A DNA stretch of 42,726 bases from Filobacillus milosensis (GTDB lineage: Bacteria; Bacillota; Bacilli; Bacillales; Alkalibacillaceae), in the NCBI RefSeq assembly GCF_004402015.1, contig NZ_SOPW01000023.1, positions 1 to 42,726 on the forward strand, read 5' to 3'. Shown one piece after another: positions 34,027-42,726 of the stretch. Under the pieces are notes generated by a model. The model ran no database searches and was not told the DNA's origin. It worked only from the letters and a program-made list of their open reading frames with translations. How positions within the stretch are numbered: the stretch's first letter is position 1; each line of letters starts with the position of its first letter. A program made the position numbers and the translations under genes.

Positions 34027-35421
34027 TTCTTCATCCTGAATCCCTTTCATCTTAAACGCGAATGGAACAGCTACAGCTACGAGGATCGCAGCCAGCAGAA
34101 ACGCTTCATTAATAGCTTCTAATGTTGCCTCTTGAACCGAGAGTTCATCAAGTAGTATATATTGTCCCCTTCTTACTTCATAGTAGACTGAGAACATAAC
34201 AATCCCAAGAGAGGATGAAATTTGTCTAATTAAATTATTCATCGCGGACCCTTGAGCCACTAAGTGGTCAGGTATCGCATTCATACCAGCAGTAGTTGCA
34301 GGCATATTCCCTAGTCCTAAACCAATACCAAGAACAATATTTAAAGACATTAGTATCCAATAAGAAGTTGATAAATCAACAAAACCAAACATCAAACAAG
34401 CAAATGTTAATATGATTAAACCTGTAGGTACAACCAATTTTGGTCCTTTATTATCTAAAATTCGACCACCGATTGTCATGAACAGTCCACTAGCTAATGC
34501 ACTTGGCAAAAATAATAGGCCTGTTTTTATAATACTTAAGTTATAAGCTTCCTGGATTAGGTAAGGTAGTAAAAATAAACTTGAAAATAATCCAATTGAT
34601 GCCGAAGATGTAGCTATAATCGAATAGCGATAAGTTTTCACCTTAAATACTTTTAATTCTAATAATGGCTTCTCTATCTTTAGTTCATACCAAATGAACA
34701 AGGCAATTAACAATAATCCTATAATAACTAAAGCTAAATTGGTATAGTTCATAGCCTCTTCAAAGTTTCGCCCTTGACCGAGGACATATAATACAGAACC
34801 GACACCTGCTGTAATAATCGCAAAACCTTTCCAATCAAATACACGTGATGGATCTGATTCGGTTCTTAATAAATATTTAGCTGAGAAAAACATACTTAAA
34901 AAAGCAAAAGGCAGATTAAATAAGAACAACCAATACCACTCAAAATTCTCAGCAATAATTCCGCCAATAGTTGGACCAATTGCTGGAGCCACCATTGCAG
35001 CTACACCATAAATGCCAACTGCAAATCCACGCTCATTTCTAGGGAAAGCCTGGAAAATCAATGCCATGGCATTTGGCATCATTAACCCACCAGCAATACC
35101 TTGAATCGCTCGTGCTATGATGACCATACTTAACCATTGTGATAAAGCTCCCAATACAGACCCTGTTGCAAACAAAATTAAACCAGCAATATAGACTCTC
35201 TTTTTACCAAATCGATCCCCAAGAAAGCCTGTCACTGGCATGGTCATACCCATTGCGATCATAAAAATTGTTAAAATCCAACTGACACCAACTGCATCTG
35301 AATCAAAAATCTTCATAAATTCAGGTAAGACAGGATTCAACATACTATTATTTAATATTACAGTAAACGTACCAGTCAGTACGGATAAGACAACTAGCCA
35401 TTTTGAGTCAATTTTCCCCAT
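34018..35421 (-). CDS. MFS multidrug-type exporter (DHA2/EmrB family)
   Basis: 467 aa when started at the ATG preceded by GGAGG at 6 bp; the longer frame adds 7 residues without one. Fourteen predicted membrane helices fit the DHA2 drug:H+ antiporter family. Motif A is GFLGDRFGKKRVY; the RAIQGIAGGLMMPNAMALIF segment and GPTIGGIIAENFEWYWLFLF motif C-like region are typical. Substrate unknown. It occupies the place between rex and the groE region held by other genes in B. subtilis, so is probably an insertion in this lineage. Confidence 0.88.
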   Translation of the reverse strand: MGKIDSKWLVVLSVLTGTFTVILNNSMLNPVLPEFMKIFDSDAVGVSWILTIFMIAMGMTMPVTGFLGDRFGKKRVYIAGLILFATGSVLGALSQWLSMVIIARAIQGIAGGLMMPNAMALIFQAFPRNERGFAVGIYGVAAMVAPAIGPTIGGIIAENFEWYWLFLFNLPFAFLSMFFSAKYLLRTESDPSRVFDWKGFAIITAGVGSVLYVLGQGRNFEEAMNYTNLALVIIGLLLIALFIWYELKIEKPLLELKVFKVKTYRYSIIATSSASIGLFSSLFLLPYLIQEAYNLSIIKTGLLFLPSALASGLFMTIGGRILDNKGPKLVVPTGLIILTFACLMFGFVDLSTSYWILMSLNIVLGIGLGLGNMPATTAGMNAIPDHLVAQGSAMNNLIRQISSSLGIVMFSVYYEVRRGQYILLDELSVQEATLEAINEAFLLAAILVAVAVPFAFKMKGIQDEEKE

Positions 35422-35497
35422 GTGGTGCCTCCAAGACGTCAATTATTTCGATATACGAATTATTTTACTCCTTCCTTTGATAAAAAGAAAGAGTATT

Positions 35498-36124
35498 TTA
35501 ACTATGTTTTAAGAAATAAACGAGTGTTTGTAATTCGATTGATAAATCAATATGGTGAACTCGCACATGGTTCGGGACAGACAAGCGTGAGGGTGTGAAA
35601 TTTAATACTCCTTCAACTCCACAGTCTACTAACTGTTCAGTTACTTCTTGAGATACTCTTGCTGGAACAGTCAAAATAGCAATTTTGATCCCTTTACGTT
35701 TTAATTCTTGTTCTAAATCATTAATATGATACACGGGCACATCTCCAATTTCTTGCCCGACTTTATCATCGTTTGTATCGAAAGCGATTTCGATTTGAGT
35801 ATTTCCTTTTTTCATAAAATTATAATGTAAAAGTGCTGTTCCTAAGTTCCCCACCCCAATTAAAGCCACACTCGCTATTTCATCTTGATCCAGTAACTTT
35901 CTAAAAAATTGAATCAAATGAGCAATATCATAGCCATAACCTTTTCGTCCGAGCTCTCCAAAATAAGAAAAGTCTTTACGAATCGTTGCTGAGTCTATTT
36001 TAATTGATTCACTCAATTCACGAGATGAAATTCTGGTTTTACCTTGATTATGTAATATATTTAAATGTCTATAATACAACGGTAATCGTTTAGCAGTTGC
36101 CTGTGGTATTTTTTCATCCCTCAT
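35498..36124 (-). CDS. rex: Redox-sensing transcriptional repressor Rex
   Basis: 208 aa with AAAAGGAG before the ATG. A winged-helix DNA-binding domain (1-80; [55 protein letters not shown]) precedes a Rossmann NADH-binding domain ([31 protein letters not shown]). Rex represses fermentation and respiratory genes until NADH rises. It is divergent from the ABC-F gene with 80 bp between, as in B. subtilis (ydiF/ydiH region). No clear Rex operator was seen near it. Confidence 0.95.
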   Translation of the reverse strand: MRDEKIPQATAKRLPLYYRHLNILHNQGKTRISSRELSESIKIDSATIRKDFSYFGELGRKGYGYDIAHLIQFFRKLLDQDEIASVALIGVGNLGTALLHYNFMKKGNTQIEIAFDTNDDKVGQEIGDVPVYHINDLEQELKRKGIKIAILTVPARVSQEVTEQLVDCGVEGVLNFTPSRLSVPNHVRVHHIDLSIELQTLVYFLKHS

Positions 36125-36204
36125 AATTTATAATCTCCTTTTATATGGTCCATTGCGTATTAATGATAAAATAGATACACTAGTGCACGTTGAGGTGAAA
36201 TACA

Positions 36205-38139
36205 ATGATTGTCATGCAATTAAACAATATAAGTAAAAATTTCGGTGCTGACCTTATTCTATCGAAAATTAAATTAGAAGTACATCATCATGACCGGATT
36301 GCCATAGTCGGTCGTAATGGGGCTGGTAAATCCACATTATTAAAAATTATGTCTGGCCAAATGCCTTATGATGATGGTGAAATATTTAAACCTAAAGATG
36401 TATCTGTTGGTTATCTTGACCAACACACAGGACTTGATTCCAGGGAGTCTATTTGGAGCGAAATGCTGACCGTCTTCCAACCATTGATTGAACTAGAAAA
36501 AGAACTGCGACAACTAGAACAAAAGATGGCTGATCCTGAAATTATTGAAGATGTAAAAGCTTATCAACAGCTGTTGGCTAATTATGATGCAAAACAAAAT
36601 GATTTTCAGCAACGCGGTGGTTTCCAATATGAAGCTGAAATTGAAGCCGTCTTGCAGGGATTAAGTTTTGGAAAGTTTGATTTTAATACCCCAATCCAGG
36701 AACTAAGTGGTGGTCAAAAAACCCGACTTGCGCTTGGTAAGTTATTATTATCAAAACCTGATGTTCTTATTTTGGATGAGCCAACCAACCATTTAGACAT
36801 TGCGACACTACGTTGGTTAGAGAATTATTTAAAAAATTACCAGGGTGCAGTTGTGATCGTCTCTCACGACCGCTACTTTTTAGATGAAACAGTAAGCATC
36901 GTCTATGATATTGCCTTTCAATCGGTTAAGAAATACCACGGGAATTATAGTTATTTTTTAAGAAAAAGAGTAGAAGACTATGAACTTGAAATTAAACGAT
37001 TTGAAAAACAACAAGAAGAAATTAAAAAGCTAGAAGAATATGTTCAAAAAAATATAGCAAGAGATTCGACAAGTAAACAAGCCAAATCTCGTCGTAAAAA
37101 ACTAGAGAAAATGGATCGAATGGACAAGCCGGATCTCGATGATCATTCTGCCAAATTCTCATTTAATATTAATCGAAAAAGCGGTAATGACGTACTGAAG
37201 GTTGATCAATTATCTGCTCGATATGGTGCTCTGGATGAACCAATCTTCAAAAATGTTTCATTTAGAGTGTCTCGTGGTGATCGAATGGCTATTGTGGGAC
37301 CAAACGGAATTGGTAAATCGACATTATTAAAAGCCATCTTAAAACGAATCGAGCATGTGGAAGGAGAAATCCAATACGGAACAAATGTCGAGTTCGGCTA
37401 CTATGATCAGGAACAGTCCACTTTAAATACTCATAAAACTGCCTTACAAGAATTATGGGATGATTATCCATTAATGCCTGAGAAAGATATTCGAACAGTA
37501 TTAGGGAATTTTCTGTTTTCAGGAGATGACGTGCTTAAAACAATAGGCATGTTAAGTGGTGGAGAAAAAGCTCGTATCCTGTTAGCTAAGCTCATGTTGC
37601 AAAGAGCTAATGTGTTAATCATGGATGAACCGACAAACCACTTAGATTTAGATAGCAAAGAAGTTTTAGAAGCTGCTTTAGCAGATTTCCCTGGTACCAT
37701 TTTATTTGTGTCTCACGACCGTTACTTTATTAATCGATTAGCGAATCATGTCATTGAATTAAATGACAAAGGTGCTCGTACGTTTATTGGAGATTATGAT
37801 TATTACGTAGAAAAACTAGAAGAAGAAGCAGAAATTAAAGAAATGGAACAAACTAAAATTGAAAATAAAAAAGACTCTCAGCCTTCCACACCTACTAATA
37901 AACAACTTCAAAAAGACCGTCGAAAACTTGAGCGTCGAATAAAATCGATTGAAGAACAGATCTCAGAACATGAACAAATTATCGAGCAAGAAGAACCTAA
38001 GTTATACGAAAATGAGAATGTGAATGACTATACTAAGCTGCAAGAGATTAATGCTACAATTAAACAATCTGAAGATAAACTAGAAGAATTAATGGAAGAA
38101 TGGGCAGAATTACAGGAAGAAATTGAATCACTTAATTAA
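36205..38139 (+). CDS. ydiF: ABC-F ATPase (YdiF-like)
   Basis: 644 aa, two ABC domains, no membrane helices. Domain 1: GRNGAGKST, LSGGQKTRLALGKLL, VLILDEPTNHLDI; domain 2: GPNGIGKST, LSGGEKARILLAKLM, VLIMDEPTNHLDL. The linker (residues about 250-320) is the charged helical hairpin typical of ribosome-binding ABC-F proteins, and the C-terminus (about 560-644) is a coiled coil (QLQKDRRKLERRIKSIEEQI). It should act on stalled or antibiotic-bound ribosomes at the E site. Length equals B. subtilis YdiF. Confidence 0.93.
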   Translation: MIVMQLNNISKNFGADLILSKIKLEVHHHDRIAIVGRNGAGKSTLLKIMSGQMPYDDGEIFKPKDVSVGYLDQHTGLDSRESIWSEMLTVFQPLIELEKELRQLEQKMADPEIIEDVKAYQQLLANYDAKQNDFQQRGGFQYEAEIEAVLQGLSFGKFDFNTPIQELSGGQKTRLALGKLLLSKPDVLILDEPTNHLDIATLRWLENYLKNYQGAVVIVSHDRYFLDETVSIVYDIAFQSVKKYHGNYSYFLRKRVEDYELEIKRFEKQQEEIKKLEEYVQKNIARDSTSKQAKSRRKKLEKMDRMDKPDLDDHSAKFSFNINRKSGNDVLKVDQLSARYGALDEPIFKNVSFRVSRGDRMAIVGPNGIGKSTLLKAILKRIEHVEGEIQYGTNVEFGYYDQEQSTLNTHKTALQELWDDYPLMPEKDIRTVLGNFLFSGDDVLKTIGMLSGGEKARILLAKLMLQRANVLIMDEPTNHLDLDSKEVLEAALADFPGTILFVSHDRYFINRLANHVIELNDKGARTFIGDYDYYVEKLEEEAEIKEMEQTKIENKKDSQPSTPTNKQLQKDRRKLERRIKSIEEQISEHEQIIEQEEPKLYENENVNDYTKLQEINATIKQSEDKLEELMEEWAELQEEIESLN

Positions 38140-38146
38140 CAACAAC

Positions 38147-38240
38147 TTATACACATTTTCAATGTTGTTATATCGGTTATAAACAGACTTATACACATTA
38201 TCCACAGAGTTTCGTTCACTTATCCACAATTTTGTTCACA
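38147..38240. promoter_or_regulatory. DnaA-box cluster between ydiF and tsaD
   Basis: Four perfect TTATNCACA boxes: 38147-38155 (A), 38189-38197 (A), 38198-38206 (C) and 38220-38228 (C). Near matches occur at 38177-38185 (TTATAAACA) and 38232-38240 (TTGTTCACA). All lie on the same strand within 94 bp. A similar DnaA-box cluster exists in B. subtilis near gcp/ydiF, as I recall, used to titrate DnaA and limit replication initiation. Confidence 0.8.
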
Positions 38241-38270
38241 AACAGAATCGAATCATATACGGTACTACAC

Positions 38271-38311
38271 AAAATAATCCACAGTCAGTGATTTTGACTG
38301 TGGATTATTTT
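38271..38311. terminator. Bidirectional terminator for ydiF and the tsaD operon
   Basis: AAAATAATCCACAGTCA (38271-38287) and TGACTGTGGATTATTTT (38295-38311) form a 17-bp perfect stem with a 7-nt loop; both sides end in T-rich runs. It touches the tsaD stop. Confidence 0.9.
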
Positions 38312-39323
38312 ATCCTAATATTAAACCTGGATTAGCATTTAATGAAAGGTCTTTATAGTTTTGATTGTGATATTGAATGGATGCAGCTGCGCCAATCATA
38401 GCTGCATTATCTGTACATAGATATAACGGTGGAATCATTAATTCCACATCCATTTCGTTAAAGCGTTTTTCTAACTCAACACGTAAACCTTTATTAGCAG
38501 AAACACCACCAGCCACAATCAGTTGATTGACACCCAACTCTTCAGTTGCTCGGTAAGTCTTCTCAACTAAGACATCAACTACACTGGCTTGGAATGAGGC
38601 CGCTATATCTTCTATGCGAAACTCTTCGCCTTTTTGTTTTAACTGATGAAGTTTATTAATTACGGCAGTTTTTAGTCCACTAAAACTGAAATCATATGAC
38701 CCTGGCTCCAGCCACGACCTGGGAAAATCATAAATATCATTTCCTTCATGAGCTATTTGGTCAATAACAGGGCCGCCTGGGTAAGGTAGATTTAACGCTT
38801 TAGCTACTTTATCATATGCTTCTCCTGCAGCGTCATCACGAGTTTCACCAATCACTTCGTAATCCCCATGTTCTTTCATGTAGATTAGTTCCGTATGGCC
38901 GCCTGAAACCACTAAAGATAACAGTGGAAATTGAAATTCCTTTTCTAAACGATTCGCATAAATATGACCGGCAATATGATGGACACCAATCAAAGGAATG
39001 CCATGTGCATACGCTAAAGTTTTAGCGGCATTTACTCCTACTAATAAAGCACCGACCAAGCCCGGTCCTTCTGTCACAGCAATGGCATCCACTTCATTGA
39101 TAGTTAGATTGGCTTCTTCTAGAGCTTGATCAATGACTAACGTAATCTGTTCAATATGATGCCGAGAAGCAATCTCAGGAACCACTCCACCGAATTTCTG
39201 ATGAATTTCCATCTGGGTAGCAACAACATTCGATAACAGTTGGTTTCCCCCTTTAACAATTGCAGCAGCTGTTTCGTCACAACTAGTTTCTAAAGCTAAT
39301 ATTATTTCATCTTTTTGATTCAT
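38310..39323 (-). CDS. tsaD: TsaD, tRNA threonylcarbamoyladenosine synthase subunit
   Basis: 337 aa from the ATG that overlaps the rimI stop as ATGA; a GTG four codons earlier has no better site. Begins [20 protein letters not shown], with metal-binding [19 protein letters not shown] and the final [12 protein letters not shown]. With TsaB and TsaE it transfers the threonylcarbamoyl group to A37 of ANN-decoding tRNAs. It is the last gene of thiL-tsaE-tsaB-rimI-tsaD, the usual Bacillus order. Confidence 0.96.
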   Translation of the reverse strand: MNQKDEIILALETSCDETAAAIVKGGNQLLSNVVATQMEIHQKFGGVVPEIASRHHIEQITLVIDQALEEANLTINEVDAIAVTEGPGLVGALLVGVNAAKTLAYAHGIPLIGVHHIAGHIYANRLEKEFQFPLLSLVVSGGHTELIYMKEHGDYEVIGETRDDAAGEAYDKVAKALNLPYPGGPVIDQIAHEGNDIYDFPRSWLEPGSYDFSFSGLKTAVINKLHQLKQKGEEFRIEDIAASFQASVVDVLVEKTYRATEELGVNQLIVAGGVSANKGLRVELEKRFNEMDVELMIPPLYLCTDNAAMIGAAASIQYHNQNYKDLSLNANPGLILG

Positions 39324-39778
39324 AATTTCACCCACATGACTAAGGCATCTTCACCATCATCTTGGTAATAGCCTTCTCTTTTACCTACCACTTTCAAGTC
39401 GAACTTCTCGTACAATTTCTGAGCAACATGATTGGACTCTCTAACTTCAAGAGTTAATTCAGATGCACCTTTTTCTTTAGCTAATTCAATAACTTCCTTA
39501 AACAATTTTTCACCCAATCGCTGTCCACGTTCTTTTGGAGAAATTGCTATATTAGTAATTTGGGCAGATTCTAAAACAATCCAAATACCACAATATCCAA
39601 CAATCGAATCACCCTTCTCAATCACTAGATAATTTGAAAAGCTATTTTTTACTAGATCATATAAAAAGTCTCTCTTTTTCCATGGTGTACGGAATGACTT
39701 ATTTTCAATTAAAATCACTTGAGAAATGTCTTCAAGTGTCATTTCACGTACGCGAATATCATTTTTAACATGATTCAT
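39320..39778 (-). CDS. rimI: RimI-like ribosomal-protein alanine N-acetyltransferase
   Basis: 152 aa starting at the ATG with AAGGAAAT upstream; the earlier ATG lies within tsaB without a site. GNAT fold, with the acetyl-CoA loop [40 protein letters not shown] and a C-terminal [16 protein letters not shown]. RimI acetylates the N-terminus of ribosomal protein S18. It overlaps tsaB by 14 bp and tsaD by 4 bp. Confidence 0.9.
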   Translation of the reverse strand: MNHVKNDIRVREMTLEDISQVILIENKSFRTPWKKRDFLYDLVKNSFSNYLVIEKGDSIVGYCGIWIVLESAQITNIAISPKERGQRLGEKLFKEVIELAKEKGASELTLEVRESNHVAQKLYEKFDLKVVGKREGYYQDDGEDALVMWVKL

Positions 39779-40478
39779 TTTGATTTCCTTCCCCATGTTG
39801 TTTATTCCAATTCGCTTCTGCTTGAGTAATTCTTATATAGTTAGGCTTGACTGTATGTATTGGAGTTTCAGCCTCGTATTGACTTAATGCAAAGAGTAAA
39901 CCGGCTCTAGGTAAATTAAAAGGTTGATTCACTACAATAGCTTTAGTACCTAATTCATCTTTGATTAATGGTTCGAAATTTTCTCCATTAGGGCTTGTAA
40001 AGTATATGATTTCGTCCAATGACTTTAAATATTCAAGCCACTCAATCATGGTCAAATTACAGTCCTTCTCAATTTCAATAATTTCCCCTTTATTACAGCG
40101 ATACAGACTCGTATAAACATTACCTCTTCTCGCATCGAAATAAGGGCAAACTAAGCCATCTTGATATATTAGATTACTCGCAAGGAGTTTTAGGCTCGAC
40201 ACAGTCTTTATAGGGATATTCAATGTCCATGCTAATGTTTTAGCTGTAGTCATACCAATACGTATACCTGTAAAAGAACCTGGCCCTTCACTTACAACAA
40301 TTTCATCTAATGATTTAGGCTCTAAATCAGCTAATTTCATAACTTGCTCAACTGAAGGCATCAATTGAATCGAATGATTGCGCTTAACGTTAACTGTTAA
40401 CTCTGCTGCAAGTGTATCATCTTTGTATACAGCTACACTCATTGGTTGATTAGATGTATCAATACCTAAAACATTCAT
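39765..40478 (-). CDS. tsaB: TsaB, scaffold for TsaD and TsaE
   Basis: 237 aa. Starts MNVLGIDTSNQPMSVAVYKD and contains SEGPGSFTGIRIGMTTAKTL and the C-terminal IHTVKPNYIRITQAEANWNK. It is a TsaD-like paralogue without metal-binding His residues, used as scaffold and activator in t6A synthesis. It overlaps tsaE by 4 bp at its start and rimI at its end. Confidence 0.95.
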   Translation of the reverse strand: MNVLGIDTSNQPMSVAVYKDDTLAAELTVNVKRNHSIQLMPSVEQVMKLADLEPKSLDEIVVSEGPGSFTGIRIGMTTAKTLAWTLNIPIKTVSSLKLLASNLIYQDGLVCPYFDARRGNVYTSLYRCNKGEIIEIEKDCNLTMIEWLEYLKSLDEIIYFTSPNGENFEPLIKDELGTKAIVVNQPFNLPRAGLLFALSQYEAETPIHTVKPNYIRITQAEANWNKQHGEGNQNESC

Positions 40479-40924
40479 GTTTGAAGCTCCTCACATATCT
40501 GTTTAAAATGGTCGCTATTTGGAATTAAATGAATTTCACGTTCAATATCACTTAATTTATTTATTGTAATGTCTAAGCGTTCCTCAGGTAGGAATTCTTC
40601 TATAAATTTAGCCCACTCAATTACCGATATACCTTGACCATTAAAGTAATCATCGAACCCAATATCTTCATCACTATCTTCTAGTCTGTATACGTCCATA
40701 TGAAATAAAGGTAAACGACCCTTATACTCTTTTACGATCGTATAAGTAGGACTATTAACTGTTCTTATAACTTCTAATCCTTTTGCTAATCCTTTAGTAA
40801 AAGTCGTTTTACCAGCACCCAAGTCTCCATCTAACGTAATAACATCACCAGCTTTAAGAAAATTGGCCAACTTAGAAGCGAAAGTTTGAGTTTCTGTTTC
40901 ATTCTTCATAATAAATTTATACAT
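40475..40924 (-). CDS. tsaE: TsaE ATPase of t6A synthesis
   Basis: 149 aa with an AGGTGATG site. Walker A is GDLGAGKTTFTKGLAKGL, switch SPTYTIVKEY, then LPLFHMDVYRLED and GISVIEWAKFIEEFLP. It binds TsaB-TsaD and hydrolyses ATP between catalytic rounds. ATGA overlap with tsaB, 11 bp after the thiL stop. Confidence 0.95.
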   Translation of the reverse strand: MYKFIMKNETETQTFASKLANFLKAGDVITLDGDLGAGKTTFTKGLAKGLEVIRTVNSPTYTIVKEYKGRLPLFHMDVYRLEDSDEDIGFDDYFNGQGISVIEWAKFIEEFLPEERLDITINKLSDIEREIHLIPNSDHFKQICEELQT

Positions 40925-40935
40925 AACATCACCTA

Positions 40936-41901
40936 TTAGTTTTTCCCGTGTTTATAACCTTCACGATTTAACCTTTTTCTTTTACCATATTCATTTATGT
41001 AAACAGTAGGTTGAGTAGTCATATCATCAATGACCTGACCAATTTGTGTGACTTTAATTTGATGTTGATCGCACACTTCTCTAATTTTATTCCAATCTTC
41101 ATCACTACACGTTCCTACAAGCTCAAAATCTTCACCTGAGGATAATGTTAGTTTTCTTAATTCCGTATGATCTAATGAAGCCATCTCATCGTGGAAAGGA
41201 ACTTCAGCCCAATCAATGGCTATAGATACTTTAGAAGCTTCTGCAATTTCATATAATTCTGATGATAAGCCATCACTAATATCATTTAAACACATTCGTT
41301 TAACGTTTGTTGTCGCATCAACAAAGTCAATTCTAGGACTAGGTCTAATATGCTTTTGATTAAAATAATGGTGTTCAACATTGCTTTGTAAAAGTTTTAA
41401 ACCATACCCTGATTCACCGAGATTACCTGTAACAAAAACTATATCATTTAGTCGAGCAGAACTTCTTAGACGATACTTTGAATTTGGTAAAGAACCTAAT
41501 ACTGTTACGGTAATAACCAATTCATTTCCCGATGTCGTATCTCCACCGATCAAATCCATTTTATATTGTCCTGCTAGTTCTTTCATTCCATCAATAATTC
41601 GTTTTAAATTTGAATTAGTCATATATTTAGGGCTAGTTATATTCACCAGATAATATAATGGAGAACTTCCCATAGCAGCTAAATCACTAAGGTTTGCTGC
41701 CAATACCCGATAACCCACATCTTCAAAAGTCATATAATCTAATGAGAAGTGTATGTTATTAACCATTGTATCAGTTGCCATTACAAGATCTGAGTCAAAT
41801 GGTGGTTTAACAATAGCCCCATCATCACCTATACCTTTTATAACCGAAGATTGTTTATAATATTTAGGCCTAATCGATTGAATAAAACTAAATTCATCCA
41901 T
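40936..41901 (-). CDS. thiL: ThiL, thiamine-monophosphate kinase
   Basis: 321 aa when started at the ATG with GAGGT 8 bp upstream; five upstream codons have no better site. PurM/HypE-type fold: IKGIGDDGAIV, MATDTMVNNIHFSLD, NLSDLAAMGSSPLYYLV, LIGGDTTSG, CLNDISDGLSSEL. It converts thiamine monophosphate to thiamine diphosphate with ATP. First gene of the t6A operon in the usual Bacillus arrangement. Confidence 0.95.
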   Translation of the reverse strand: MDEFSFIQSIRPKYYKQSSVIKGIGDDGAIVKPPFDSDLVMATDTMVNNIHFSLDYMTFEDVGYRVLAANLSDLAAMGSSPLYYLVNITSPKYMTNSNLKRIIDGMKELAGQYKMDLIGGDTTSGNELVITVTVLGSLPNSKYRLRSSARLNDIVFVTGNLGESGYGLKLLQSNVEHHYFNQKHIRPSPRIDFVDATTNVKRMCLNDISDGLSSELYEIAEASKVSIAIDWAEVPFHDEMASLDHTELRKLTLSSGEDFELVGTCSDEDWNKIREVCDQHQIKVTQIGQVIDDMTTQPTVYINEYGKRKRLNREGYKHGKN

Positions 41902-41990
41902 ATGACTTAACCTCATTTATAGTCAATTTCATGCCTATCATAGCAAAAAAACTCAAATATAGGAAATAAATGAGTTCTTAAAACATAATT

Positions 41991-42020
41991 CAACCCCTAC
42001 AAAACGGTTTGTAGGGGTTG
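41991..42020. repeat. Strong inverted repeat between the tRNA cluster and thiL
   Basis: CAACCCCTACAAA and TTTGTAGGGGTTG form a stem of 13 bp with a 4-nt loop. It lies in the thiL upstream region without a T-run, so it may be a barrier to rRNA read-through or part of the thiL leader. Confidence 0.55.
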
Positions 42021-42050
42021 AGGGGGATGAAAAATAGGTTGTTAAATTAA

Positions 42051-42077
42051 CAAAAACCTTGCGTACCACACAAGGTT
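42051..42077 (-). terminator. Terminator of the rRNA/tRNA operon
   Basis: AACCTTG and CAAGGTT flank a 9-nt loop 20 bp after tRNA-Asp on the minus strand, running into TTTTTG. Confidence 0.7.
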
Positions 42078-42096
42078 CAAAACTTTTATGCTAACA

Positions 42097-42173
42097 TGGC
42101 GGTCCGGACGGGACTCGAACCCGCGACCTCCTGCGTGACAGGCAGGCATTCTAACCAGCTGAACTACCGGACC
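42097..42173 (-). tRNA. tRNA-Asp (GTC)
   Basis: 77 nt including an encoded CCA. Acceptor arm GGTCCGG/CCGGACC, anticodon loop CTGTCAC with GTC, T arm with GGTTCGAGTCC. It ends the tRNA cluster after fMet. Confidence 0.97.
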
Positions 42174-42247
42174 ATTTTATTAAAGCTCTAAAGAGCAAAA
42201 AAATCATTTCGCAAAGAAGTTTTTCTATGTAGTGTCAATGAGTTAAT

Positions 42248-42255
42248 TTGGTTGC
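42248..42255 (-). pseudogene. 3'-end remnant of a tRNA
   Basis: GCAACCAA at this point, with flank ATTAACTCATTGACAC, repeats the GCAACCAAATAAACTCATCG region that ends the real tRNA-fMet. The tRNA body is missing. Confidence 0.5.
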
Positions 42256-42321
42256 ACTCTACGAGCACTCCTGATTTCATCTCGCTAAGGAGCTTCTCGA
42301 CGAAGTCTCGATGAGTTTATT

Positions 42322-42398
<77 letters not shown>

Positions 42399-42538
42399 AT
42401 GTTATCAAAGAACCTTGTTTAGGTTCCTGACTATATAATATTAAATTCTTAACTGCTCGTCACGTTGCAAGCCTTTTCGGCGAAGCCTACGCTCCTCGCA
42501 AAACCTACGCTGAAGTGTACTCAAGATATTTACAGTCT

Positions 42539-42552
42539 TGCTCCACCCCGCG
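42539..42552 (-). pseudogene. 5'-end remnant of a tRNA-fMet copy
   Basis: CGCGGGGTGGAGCA, identical to the first 14 bases of the intact tRNA-fMet, is preceded by a spacer that also matches the one ahead of the real gene. The rest of the tRNA is absent. Confidence 0.6.
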
Positions 42553-42605
42553 ATAATGTTAAAGAATCTTATTCAGATTCCAGATAATATAAATTATAAT
42601 TACAA

Positions 42606-42722
42606 GCCCGGCCGCGTCCTACTCTCACAGGGGAAACACCCCAATTACCATCGGCGCTAGAGAGCTTAACTTCTGTGTTCGGCATGGGAACAGGTGTGAC
42701 CTCTCTGCCATCGCCACCGGAC
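42606..42722 (-). rRNA. rrf: 5S ribosomal RNA
   Basis: About 117 nt with the complete conserved order: GGTGGCGATGGCAGAGAGGT, CACACCTGTTCCCATGCCGA, ACACAGAAGTTAAGCTC, GCGCCGATGGTAATTGGGG and TGAGAGTAGGACGC. It is at the window edge and is the tail of an rRNA operon running leftward into the tRNAs. Confidence 0.97.
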
Positions 42723-42726
42723 TATG

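Noticed and set aside
38147-38240. Chromosomal replication origin
   Set aside because: DnaA boxes are present but there is no dnaA/dnaN gene and no AT-rich unwinding array; a DnaA-titration cluster fits better.
38232-38241. Rex operator half-site TTGTTCACAA
   Set aside because: Only a partial match to the Rex consensus, far from the rex promoter and inside the DnaA-box cluster.

Overview
The window is low-GC, AT-rich DNA from a Firmicute, most likely a Bacillaceae member. The right third (about 30.9-42.7 kb) keeps a Bacillus-type gene order: groEL-groES with a CIRCE operator, ydiL- and ydiK-like membrane proteins, rex, an ABC-F ATPase (ydiF-like), tsaD-rimI-tsaB-tsaE-thiL, then tRNA-Asp, tRNA-fMet and 5S rRNA at the end of an rRNA operon. 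A cluster of DnaA boxes lies between the ABC-F gene and tsaD.

The left part (1-15.2 kb) is accessory DNA. It holds a transposase tail, a PIN-nuclease gene with a PcrA/UvrD-like C-terminal domain, a frameshifted integrase, secreted stalk-domain proteins, and a NucB-type secreted DNase. Next to the DNase is an NprR/PlcR-like (RNPP) regulator followed by a short exported peptide, which looks like a quorum-sensing cassette. After a stretch of decayed genes come an orphan secreted protein and a lipoprotein, then three tandem tyrosine recombinases resembling a recombinase-in-trio (RIT) element. To the right of the trio is an unknown 282-aa gene flanked by two related palindromes, and an excisionase-like HTH protein.

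The middle (15.9-26.8 kb) is a cyclic-di-GMP island on the minus strand. Two class-I c-di-GMP riboswitches (GEMM), each followed by an intrinsic terminator, precede two operons. One encodes FapA (Jag_N + DUF342) and a STAS protein. The other encodes a STAS anti-anti-sigma-like protein, a SpoIIE/RsbU-type PP2C phosphatase, a 28-aa hydrophobic peptide, a DUF5317-like membrane protein, and a membrane protein that joins an HD-GYP domain to an RsbT/RsbW-type kinase domain. Upstream lie an EAL-PAS-PAS-PAS phosphodiesterase and a broken PAS-GGDEF cyclase gene. This suggests c-di-GMP sensing by RNA feeding a protein partner-switch that may itself degrade c-di-GMP.

From 26.8 to 30.9 kb there is a second decayed accessory patch: a Spo0E-like fragment, an integrase N-terminal fragment, a gene with two nonsense codons, and about 730 bp of highly structured RNA-like sequence that I think is a group II intron core. 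It ends with an intact phage/ICE-type integrase abutting the 3' end of groEL.

All functional calls are from reading the sequence; no database search was run.
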